This document shows positions 1 through 4,897 of a stretch of 7,150 bases of DNA, piece after piece. The notes beneath the pieces were generated by a model that did not search any database, had not been told where the DNA came from, and was given only the letters and a program-made list of their open reading frames with translations. The stretch is taken from the NCBI GenBank assembly GCA_023433855.1, contig JAEYTV010000024.1, positions 1-7,150 on the forward strand, written 5' to 3'. This DNA is from Pseudomonadota bacterium. GTDB taxonomy: Bacteria; Pseudomonadota; Alphaproteobacteria; Rhizobiales; Rhizobiaceae. Positions within the stretch are counted from its first letter, which is position 1. The number at the start of each line of letters is the position of its first letter. A program made the position numbers and the translations under genes.

Positions 1-330
1 CGCGCGGCCGCCCTGGCCGAGGCAGGCGTGAAAGCTGCCGCGACTCCGCTGGAGTCTGCTTACCTGCTGGTCAAGGCCATGGAGCTTGCCGCAGACATCG
101 CCTCCCACATCAAGAACGACGTCCTGAGCGATCTCTATGCGGGGAGCGCAGTCCTCAACGGGGCGTTCTTCGGGGTTTTGGCCACCGCCGACATAAACCT
201 GAAGCCAGGCCGGGTGGCCGCAGCCAGGGCACCTCTGGAGGAACAGCGGGAAGACGTTCTACATCGCCGGTCCATTGCGGCTGACAGTCTTGCGAAAAGT
301 GCCAGGGAGGCAGGCTTTACCCTCCGATGA
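1..330 (+). CDS. Formiminotetrahydrofolate cyclodeaminase-family protein, C-terminal part (5' truncated by window)
   Basis: The reading frame is open from the first base and ends at TGA 328-330, leaving 109 residues of a longer protein. A GTG at 28 is internal, not the start. The segment with LVKAMELAADIASHIKND, then LSDLYAGSAVLNGAFFGVLATADINL, resembles the C-terminal helical part of cyclodeaminase/cyclohydrolase proteins (FchA, or the C-terminal domain of FTCD). In that family a conserved S-D-x-x-x-(A/G) helix and a following A-x-x-(V/I)-N-(L/I) stretch are typical. The known reaction is deamination of 5-formimino-THF to 5,10-methenyl-THF plus ammonia in the cytoplasm, in histidine or purine breakdown and one-carbon metabolism. 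The stand-alone enzyme is about 200 residues, so roughly half is visible. The family call is from remembered similarity; whether it is the single-domain or fused form cannot be decided here. Confidence 0.72.
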   Translation, partial: RAAALAEAGVKAAATPLESAYLLVKAMELAADIASHIKNDVLSDLYAGSAVLNGAFFGVLATADINLKPGRVAAARAPLEEQREDVLHRRSIAADSLAKSAREAGFTLR

Positions 331-360
331 CGCCTCTGCCCGCGCCGCGCCGATCAAACA

Positions 361-389
361 TTGTCAAATCGGCACGGAGCCCTCCTAAT
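361..389 (+). promoter_or_regulatory. Candidate sigma70-type promoter for the GH25 gene
   Basis: TTGTCA at 361-366 (5 of 6 to TTGACA) is followed after 17 bases by CCTAAT at 384-389 (4 of 6 to TATAAT). A second -10-like hexamer, TATAAA, lies at 405-410 but has no good -35 partner. The stretch 380-427 is clearly more AT-rich than its surroundings. No GGAAC-type motif is present, so the GH25 gene does not look EcfG-driven. Assignment is by eye and tentative. Confidence 0.3.
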
Positions 390-404
390 TTAAGCATTGC
401 TTAA
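390..404. promoter_or_regulatory. 15-bp perfect palindrome, candidate operator
   Basis: TTAAGCATTGCTTAA is a perfect inverted repeat with 7-bp arms around a single central base. It lies 24 bases upstream of the GH25 start codon and directly downstream of the candidate -10 at 384-389, where a repressor would block initiation. It contains a T-N11-A pattern as seen in LysR-type sites, but GntR- or other HTH-type dimers could equally bind it. The binding protein is unknown. Confidence 0.4.
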
Positions 405-427
405 TATAAACGCTTCACTCTTCGCTA

Positions 428-1321
428 ATGAAGAAAGCGACGCTCCGCATCACACGGTTGTTTGCATTTCTCTCCCTGGGTCTTGCAAGCGCGGGCCAGG
501 TAGCCGCGGAATACAAGCCGCCCTGGAAGGACCCTGCCGCACCTCTGGTCGTCGATGCCTATGAACTCAATATCGTTGACTGGCAGAAACTGTTGACCGA
601 CAAGCGCATCGCCGGCTTCATCCATAAGGCATCGGACGGCCTTCCGGAAAGCTATACCTGTACAGGCAAACATGGTGGTGACACGGTAGCGCATTGCCGC
701 ACGATGTGGCGCAAATATGCAGTGAGCAAGGAGCTCTTCCAGACACGCAGGCTGATCGCCCGCGGCGCCGGACTGCTCTGGGGTGCCTACCACCTCGCCC
801 GGCCAGGCAACCCGATCGATCAGGCAAACCATTTCCTGGACTATGCTGATCCGGACGAACAGGAACTGATGGTTCTCGATATCGAAGATCTCGGCGACAA
901 GTTCATGTCGCTGGAGGATGCCGAAATCTTCGTACGCCACATCAAGTACCGGACCGGCCGCTACCCGATCCTCTACACGAACCACACCGTGACCCGCTAC
1001 ATTGCCGCGCACCGCGACACGTACGGCCTGCTGTCGCGACTGCCCATCTGGTATGCACGCTATAAACCCGACATATCCGGGGTCTTTCCCATGGGGAGCT
1101 GGCAGAAATACTTTCTGTGGCAATTCTCGTCCGCCAGCAATTGTTCCAAGCGACGCTGCCCCTATCGCGTGCCGGGGACCGCGACCGATATCGACGTCAA
1201 TGTCGCCGGGATGGCTAAGGAGGAACTGAAACGGCTGTGGAGTTCGGGGGAACTGCTGCCCCCCGCCCGCGAAGATCCCGCACTCGTTGCCGAGGCCACG
1301 GCGATTTACCGGCCGTTCTGA
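428..1321 (+). CDS. Exported glycoside hydrolase family 25 (muramidase-like) protein
   Basis: 297 residues. A predicted signal peptide occupies about residues 1-27 (basic n-region, hydrophobic LFAFLSLGLASAG, cleavage after QVAA), so the protein should act in the periplasm or outside. The rest matches a GH25 lysozyme domain: VVDAYE with D43, then DW and FIHKASDG (64-71), GAYHLARP (119-126), the catalytic-type DIED with D151 and E153, PILYTN (180-185), LWQFSS (230-235) and DIDVNV (254-259). By analogy with characterised GH25 enzymes, D43, D151, E153 and D254/D256 would form the acidic active site cleaving beta-1,4 bonds in peptidoglycan. Two close cysteine pairs (C78/C90 and C239/C244) may form disulfides. 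An in-frame stop at 407-409 leaves ATG 428 as the only ATG start; no clear Shine-Dalgarno is seen. No holin or phage genes are nearby, so a cellular wall-remodelling role is more likely than a prophage endolysin. Confidence 0.85.
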   Translation: MKKATLRITRLFAFLSLGLASAGQVAAEYKPPWKDPAAPLVVDAYELNIVDWQKLLTDKRIAGFIHKASDGLPESYTCTGKHGGDTVAHCRTMWRKYAVSKELFQTRRLIARGAGLLWGAYHLARPGNPIDQANHFLDYADPDEQELMVLDIEDLGDKFMSLEDAEIFVRHIKYRTGRYPILYTNHTVTRYIAAHRDTYGLLSRLPIWYARYKPDISGVFPMGSWQKYFLWQFSSASNCSKRRCPYRVPGTATDIDVNVAGMAKEELKRLWSSGELLPPAREDPALVAEATAIYRPF

Positions 1322-1407
1322 AAGATGCAGATTCATCATGCCGAGCGGGCTTGAAAGGCCGTTCCGAAATGACTAGGTGCGACGCCGACACAAATTCGGG
1401 AGCACGT

Positions 1408-1659
1408 ATGTCTCATTTTTTCGAAACGACTTTCGGGCCGCCCGAGCTTGAAATCCTCGAAGCGGCATTGGACCAGTGGCGGGTCCAGCGGCAGGTGGCA
1501 AAAGACTCCCCGGAGGCGGCGCTCGCCGCCGAAGTCTTCATCAACCTGTTTCGCGAGGGCAACAGAACGTTGCCCGAGCTTCAGGAGGCAGCCTCCCGCC
1601 ACAAATGGTTGAGTGAAGGATTGCCATCGCCCGAAGCCCAGCTTCGCGCCTCTCACTGA
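1408..1659 (+). CDS. Small hypothetical protein (83 aa)
   Basis: The ATG at 1408 is preceded by a GGGAG-like element at 1398-1402 at good spacing, giving 83 residues. An earlier in-frame ATG at 1369 would add 13 residues of unremarkable sequence and has no better ribosome site. No signal peptide or membrane segment is seen. The protein is predicted to be mostly helical: PPELEILEAALDQWRVQRQ, then EAALAAEVFINLFREG and LPELQEAASRHKWL. I do not recognise a characterised family; short proteins of this type, soluble and without catalytic motifs, are common in rhizobial genomes. It ends in a 7-bp tail-to-tail overlap with the minus-strand gene that follows. It is not preceded by a GGAAC-type promoter; a weak TTGAAA lies at 1351-1356 without a convincing -10. 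Confidence 0.65.
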   Translation: MSHFFETTFGPPELEILEAALDQWRVQRQVAKDSPEAALAAEVFINLFREGNRTLPELQEAASRHKWLSEGLPSPEAQLRASH

Positions 1660-1841
1660 TTGCCGGGCAGCGCCTGCGGGTTGGCCGGCGCCGCCGGCTG
1701 GTTTTCCTCGGTCGCGCCGCGGTCTGGCGGGACAGATGGAGCGGTTTCAGGGGTGGCGGTGACGAAATAGCCGATCCCCAAGCCCAGTAGAACGACGATA
1801 AAGGCGCCGACAATCGGGCCAAGAGCTTTCTTGTTTGTCAT
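1653..1841 (-). CDS. Small single-pass membrane protein (62 aa)
   Basis: The 62-residue product has a short basic N-terminus (MTNKK), one hydrophobic segment at about residues 9-28 (PIVGAFIVVLLGLGIGYFV), and a Pro/Ala/Glu-rich, probably disordered tail of about 34 residues. The charge pattern suggests the N-terminus is inside and the tail is in the periplasm, though it could also be an uncleaved signal anchor. A GGAG lies 7 bases before the ATG on the minus strand, supporting this start. It follows the DUF4142 gene by 33 bases in the same direction with no promoter motif between, so the two probably share a transcript from the EcfG-type promoter at 2455-2479. No function is recognised. Confidence 0.7.
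   Translation of the reverse strand: MTNKKALGPIVGAFIVVLLGLGIGYFVTATPETAPSVPPDRGATEENQPAAPANPQALPGNQ
1684..1705 (+). terminator. Possible rho-independent terminator for the 1408-1659 gene
   Basis: GCCGGC (1684-1689), a 3-base loop, and GCCGGC (1693-1698) form a 6-bp all-GC stem, followed by TGG and then TTTT at 1702-1705. It begins 24 bases after the stop codon of the plus-strand gene. It lies inside the 3' coding part of the opposing small membrane protein gene, where it encodes an Ala/Pro-rich stretch, so composition alone could also explain it. The T-run is short. Confidence 0.35.
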
Positions 1842-1874
1842 GCGGATACTCCGGTATCGATGAACCGACCACGG

Positions 1875-2372
1875 CTAGCGCGAGGTGAGTTGCTGGACAT
1901 GCTGGAGATGCTCGCGCAGGTCCGGCAGGATCTCCGCCGCAGCCTGTTTCACCCTCCCCTCCGGGCCACCGGCGACATAGGCTTCGAAAAGGGCAACCGC
2001 TTGTTCATGGGCCGTCAGCTGCGTCGATAGATAGGCCTGATCGAGGTTGGCTGGTTCGCTCTGTTCAAGCGCGACGAGTTTGTTCTTGTGCTCTTCGTCA
2101 AGCTCGGCGGGAAGCGCGATACCGTCTGCTTCCGCCGCCGTTTCCAGCTGGCCAGCCGCCCTGCCATGGTCGGCAAGCATCTGCTCGGCAAAGTCGCGCG
2201 CCTCCTGCGCCTTCCCGTTTCGGAGTTCGATTCGGGCTGCCTCGATCTCGAAGAGATTGGCGACGGCTGCCTTTCTGGCGAAATCGGCGGCTGTTTTTTC
2301 GGCTGCGGCATCCAGGCCAAAAGCCGCCGATGCTCCAACTATAAAGACACAGAAATATGCGCAGAATCTCAC
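1875..2372 (-). CDS. Exported DUF4142-family protein
   Basis: Starting at GTG 2370-2372 the product has 165 residues: a signal peptide (RFCAYFCVFIVGASAAFG, about residues 2-20) and an all-helical mature part. The pattern FARKAAVANLFEIEAARIEL, FAEQMLADHGRAAGQL, YLSTQLTAHEQAVALF and LPDLREHLQHV matches DUF4142, whose members carry conserved DH and H positions (here D68-H69, H122, H155) and resemble ferritin-like helical bundles. The family's activity is not established; members are often stress-inducible envelope proteins. The chosen GTG has GCGAGG just upstream. An in-frame GTG at 2421-2423 would add 17 polar residues ahead of the signal peptide and has only a G-rich stretch upstream; it cannot be excluded, because it sits 31 bases from the -10 element at 2455-2479, the spacing seen at the other EcfG-type promoters here. 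Confidence 0.8.
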   Translation of the reverse strand: MRFCAYFCVFIVGASAAFGLDAAAEKTAADFARKAAVANLFEIEAARIELRNGKAQEARDFAEQMLADHGRAAGQLETAAEADGIALPAELDEEHKNKLVALEQSEPANLDQAYLSTQLTAHEQAVALFEAYVAGGPEGRVKQAAAEILPDLREHLQHVQQLTSR

Positions 2373-2454
2373 GTGAACCTCGCTGGTTGATGTCGACGGC
2401 GACGAATTGATCCCGAAGGCCACCCACGGCCCCCACGAGCATCATCGCTGGCCT

Positions 2455-2479
2455 AACGGGACAACCACCCGCAGGTTCC
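2455..2479 (-). promoter_or_regulatory. EcfG-type promoter for the DUF4142 operon
   Basis: Read on the minus strand this is GGAAC (2479-2475), 16 bases, then CGTT (2458-2455), an exact match to the GGAAC-N16/17-CGTT consensus known for alphaproteobacterial EcfG sigma factors. It lies 82 bases upstream of the chosen GTG start at 2372. Transcription would begin near 2448 and read through the DUF4142 gene and the small membrane protein gene. Confidence 0.72.
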
Positions 2480-2582
2480 ACGATCAAACGGCGTCACGAG
2501 CGGCTGCGCGTCAGGCGCCCGGCAGACCTTCCTCCATGGGCCTGGCGCCAGGGACAGGGCCAGGGACCATCGGCATTTTTCC

Positions 2583-2607
2583 GGAACAAACAGGCGAAGG
2601 GGAGGTT
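2583..2607 (+). promoter_or_regulatory. EcfG-type promoter upstream of the sigma factor gene (autoregulation)
   Basis: GGAAC (2583-2587), 16 bases, then GGTT (2604-2607). The -35 is exact and the -10 differs from CGTT only in its first base. The -10 ends 29 bases before the ATG of the sigma gene, and AGGAGG at 2627-2632 provides a strong ribosome site between them. The position implies positive autoregulation, as is usual for ecfG genes. It faces away from the promoter at 2455-2479; between them (2480-2582) no gene is seen. Confidence 0.68.
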
Positions 2608-2636
2608 GGGAGAGTGACACAAAAGTAGGAGGGGCT

Positions 2637-3137
2637 ATGCACAGCGACCGTGAAATACGTCTCCGGGCGGAGATCGTGGCTCTCATCCCGGCCCTCACCA
2701 GCTTCGCACGTCGCTTTGAGCGTAGCCCGCAGAACGCCGAGGATGTTGTGCAGGAGACACTCGCCAGGGCCTTGGGCAACCTCGACAAGTTCCAGGAGGG
2801 CACAAGGCTGAAGTCCTGGCTCTTCACCATCCTGCGCAACACGTTCTGCACCAAATACGGTCTTGCCAAGCGCGAGCCGGTTGGAATCGAGGACTGCGCA
2901 TCGCTCCAGCCTTGCATCGATGCACCACAGGAATGGGCTTTGCGGAGCGCTGACTTCAGCATCGCCGTCAAGGCGCTTCCGGCTCATTACCGGCAGGCAC
3001 TCGATGTCGTGTTGCTACAGGGGCACAGTTACGATGCCGCTGCAGCCCTATTCGGTTGCCCGGTCGGCACGGTGAAGAGCAGGGTGAACAGGGCGCGCTC
3101 GATGGTCCTCGCGCGACTTGACGGCCTGTCCGCCTGA
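2637..3137 (+). CDS. ecfG: EcfG-like (ECF15-type) RNA polymerase sigma factor
   Basis: 166 residues, normal for an ECF sigma factor with only regions 2 and 4. Region 2 spans about 13-77, with AEDVVQETLARAL (35-46) and FQEGTRLKSWLFTILRNTF (52-70), a stretch very characteristic of EcfG proteins. Region 4 spans about 107-160, with LPAHYRQALDVVLLQG and the DNA-binding helix-turn-helix YDAAAALFGCPVGTVKSRVNRAR (132-154). Known role: EcfG directs the general stress response in alphaproteobacteria and is held inactive by NepR until phosphorylated PhyR takes NepR away. The start at ATG 2637 is fixed by AGGAGG four bases upstream. No nepR or phyR gene adjoins it, unlike the main ecfG locus in most relatives, so it may be a second paralog (inference). 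The motif at 2583-2607 suggests autoregulation. It converges with a histidine kinase gene 100 bases downstream. Confidence 0.85.
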   Translation: MHSDREIRLRAEIVALIPALTSFARRFERSPQNAEDVVQETLARALGNLDKFQEGTRLKSWLFTILRNTFCTKYGLAKREPVGIEDCASLQPCIDAPQEWALRSADFSIAVKALPAHYRQALDVVLLQGHSYDAAAALFGCPVGTVKSRVNRARSMVLARLDGLSA

Positions 3138-3156
3138 GGCGATGCGAGCGGTACTG

Positions 3157-3222
3157 ACCGGCGGGCCGGTGCGCCAGGATCAGCCAGATGTACGAGGTTC
3201 GTCCGCGATAGCCGGCGGACGA
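3157..3222. terminator. Two hairpins between convergent genes, possible bidirectional terminator region
   Basis: The 100-base gap between the sigma and kinase stop codons holds ACCGG-CGGG-CCGGT (3157-3170, 5-bp stem) and TCGTCCGC-8-base loop-GCGGACGA (3199-3222, 8-bp perfect stem). Both are symmetric and would fold on either transcript. Neither is followed by a T-run on either strand, so intrinsic termination is uncertain; they may stabilise 3' ends or act with Rho. Confidence 0.35.
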
Positions 3223-3237
3223 TCTGTGGCTGCAAGC

Positions 3238-4242
3238 TCAGGCTTCCGCTGCCGGCTTCCAGAAGGGCAGGTATCGCGTGCTCTCGTGATGCTCCCGGTA
3301 TATCCGCACAAAGCTGCGAACTCCTTCGGGGGCAAAGACCGTTTCAACCTCGCCCAGTCCGCCCGAAAGTGCTGCGGGGATCAACTTGCTGCCGAACCCG
3401 TGCCGCTGCGGTTTCCTGACCGGAGGCCCGTTGTTTTCGACCCATCTGATCTCCACGAACTGCGGCAGTTCCTCCCACTCGACATTGACCATGCCATCCT
3501 GAACCGACAGCGCGCCATATTTCGCAGCGTTGGTGGCAAGCTCATGGATGATCAGGCCCACTCTCGGAGCAATGCTTTCCGGCAACTCCACGCTGGGCCC
3601 ACACAACCGAAAACGTTCGGGGCCATAGGCGGACAGGAGGACACGGAGCAAGGCTTCGAAATCGGGTGGTGCGCCCTGGCTGCCGGAGGAGATCCGATGC
3701 GATTGGGACAGAGCGACAAGGCGACCCTCGAAGGCCGACAGGAAATCTGCCTGATCGGGGCAACTGCGCCATGTCAGATGTGCGATCGACTGGACGAGCT
3801 GGATGATATTGGAAACGCGGTGGCGCATCTCGCGCGCCATGATCTCGGCTTCGTTTTCGGCCTTGCGCAGAGCTTGCATGGCGTCCTGAAGAGCCACCAC
3901 GACCGAAATCATCATTGCGCTGCAGATAACGAAGGTGATCGTGGCGGCCCACGGCAAGGAGGACGCCGCAGGCAGGCCCGAGCCGCTCATGGCGAAAGCC
4001 GCCGCCCCCACCACGACAACGACGCCTGCCCAGCCGCCGCCCCAGACTGACGAGATCACCACCAGGGGATAGAACGTCAGAAAGAGCGCCCCCGAAACCC
4101 AGGGAGAGAGAATCGTCCGGAGCAGCAGGCCGCCAACGAGACAAGCGAGTGCGATCGCAAGAGCTTTTGGCAGTGTCGGGGTGTCGGTCGGAAGGAAGCG
4201 CCTCCAGAAATAACTTCCCATCCAGGTTTGCGCGCGTGCCAC
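3238..4242 (-). CDS. Membrane HWE-family histidine kinase
   Basis: 334 residues. Four hydrophobic segments (about 26-44, 48-66, 69-86 and 97-117) form a compact membrane module like the DUF4118/KdpD-type sensor, with almost no periplasmic domain. A short helical linker (118-137) leads to the phosphoacceptor box EMRHRVSNIIQLVQSIA with H141. The ATPase part has the N-box IIHELATNAAKYGAL (H233, N238), WVE at 267-269 and the glycine box HGFGSKLI (281-288). The N-box histidine and W-x-E define the HWE family. Known: HWE and HisKA_2 kinases feed the general stress response by phosphorylating PhyR. Its position beside ecfG suggests this role, but no response regulator is in the window, so the partner is inferred. 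The start is GTG 4240-4242, with a strong GGAGGGGG element just upstream. No PAS, GAF or receiver domain is visible. Confidence 0.83.
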   Translation of the reverse strand: MARAQTWMGSYFWRRFLPTDTPTLPKALAIALACLVGGLLLRTILSPWVSGALFLTFYPLVVISSVWGGGWAGVVVVVGAAAFAMSGSGLPAASSLPWAATITFVICSAMMISVVVALQDAMQALRKAENEAEIMAREMRHRVSNIIQLVQSIAHLTWRSCPDQADFLSAFEGRLVALSQSHRISSGSQGAPPDFEALLRVLLSAYGPERFRLCGPSVELPESIAPRVGLIIHELATNAAKYGALSVQDGMVNVEWEELPQFVEIRWVENNGPPVRKPQRHGFGSKLIPAALSGGLGEVETVFAPEGVRSFVRIYREHHESTRYLPFWKPAAEA

Positions 4243-4268
4243 GGAAGCCCCCTCCCCGATTGGGCTGT

Positions 4269-4289
4269 GGACCGGCTTCGGCCGGGTCC
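4269..4289 (-). other. Leader hairpin upstream of the kinase gene
   Basis: A 5-bp CCGGC/GCCGG stem at 4272-4285 closes a four-base loop (TTCG on plus, CGAA on minus), extended past a one-base bulge by GGA/TCC to 4269 and 4287-4289. It lies about 12 bases upstream of the Shine-Dalgarno of the kinase, so it would be in the untranslated leader of that mRNA. There is no T-run for termination. The remaining gap up to 4447 shows no recognisable promoter or gene. Confidence 0.3.
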
Positions 4290-4447
4290 CCCAGCAAGTC
4301 TGTACCTGAGCATACTCTTAACTATCGGCTCGCGCATCCCCTGCTTTGCTGAATCACAAAGATCGTGTCGGCTCGGACTGGCTGTCGCCCGCAGCTGCCT
4401 CGCGCAGGCGCCCGGCGGGCATGCTTCTGGGCGTCTTATGGTCCCGG

Positions 4448-4675
4448 TCAAGGAGCCGGACGTTCGCTTCCCTCGTCGCGCTGTGCCGCGAAGCCCTGCA
4501 GCGCCTTGATCGATTCCCGGTATGTCCGCAGCCGTTGCAAGGTCGCGGCGCAGGGATGATCGGCGGAGTAATCCACACTCGCAAGCTCGGGAAAGCGTTG
4601 CTCCAGATCCCGCAGCAGGGACTTGTAGATCATCATCTGCTCACGGGCGTACCGGTCTTCAGCTGTCTGAGTCAT
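4448..4675 (-). CDS. Small hypothetical protein (75 aa)
   Basis: The frame is open from 4831, but the best start is the ATG at 4673-4675, with AAAGGA seven bases upstream, giving 75 residues. The product is soluble and probably helical: MTQTAEDRYAREQMMIYKSL, LRDLEQRFPELASVD, then TLQRLRTYRESIKALQGFAAQ and a charged tail. It has one cysteine and no recognised catalytic motif. I do not know the family. A longer version from the ATG at 4775-4777 would prepend a hydrophobic SIGDVLGSLAPLILL stretch but has no ribosome site. The gene lies 205 bases upstream of the kinase gene in the same direction; co-transcription is possible but the gap is long. No EcfG-type promoter precedes it: the GGAAC read on the minus strand at 4820-4816 has no matching -10. 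Confidence 0.6.
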   Translation of the reverse strand: MTQTAEDRYAREQMMIYKSLLRDLEQRFPELASVDYSADHPCAATLQRLRTYRESIKALQGFAAQRDEGSERPAP

Positions 4676-4844
4676 GTCTGGTCCTTTCGTCCGGGAAATT
4701 TGTCGGGTCACGCGCCGAGCTGCATTGAGCAAGATCAAAGGCGCGAGGGAGCCCAGAACATCGCCGATACTGGACATGCCAGAGATAAACTTGGCGAGGA
4801 CGAGATGACCAAGATGTTCCTGTGCCTGCACCGCCGGGAGGCAA

Positions 4845-4866
4845 GTAACTCATCTTTTAGTGTTAC
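4845..4866. repeat. Short inverted repeat upstream of the GGDEF-EAL gene
   Basis: GTAAC (4845-4849) and GTTAC (4862-4866) form inverted arms separated by 12 bases in a locally AT-rich stretch, ending 21 bases before the ribosome site of the GGDEF-EAL gene. Size and spacing would suit a dimeric regulator, but 5-bp arms can arise by chance. No convincing sigma70 or EcfG-type promoter was found in the 222-base gap 4676-4897. Confidence 0.22.
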
Positions 4867-4897
4867 CTGATAGGACTTCAGCAACCGGAGGAGCAGG

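Noticed and set aside
1123..1147. Minus-strand GGAAC with a TT at acceptable spacing inside the GH25 gene
   Set aside because: Only the TT of the -10 is present, it lies within a coding region, and no minus-strand gene follows it.
428..1321. GH25 gene as a prophage endolysin
   Set aside because: No holin, tail, integrase or att-like repeats in the window; neighbours are metabolic and stress genes, and the protein has its own cleavable signal peptide.
425..1339. Long minus-strand frame (304 codons) opposite the GH25 gene
   Set aside because: It is a mirror of a clear GH25 coding sequence in high-GC DNA; its translation has no recognisable domain, while the plus strand has a signal peptide and all family motifs.
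2407..2628. Plus-strand 73-codon frame just upstream of ecfG, considered as a nepR anti-sigma gene
   Set aside because: Rich in His, Pro, Arg and Thr, without the NepR helical core; it contains the EcfG promoter motif and has no ribosome site.
2511..2987. Minus-strand frames opposite the start of ecfG
   Set aside because: Shadows of the sigma region 2 coding sequence; they would also cross the promoter and ribosome site of ecfG.
3118..4050. Long plus-strand frame (310 codons) opposite the histidine kinase gene
   Set aside because: It is antisense to a gene with complete H-box, N-box and G-box motifs; the translation is Arg/Gly/His-rich without domain features.
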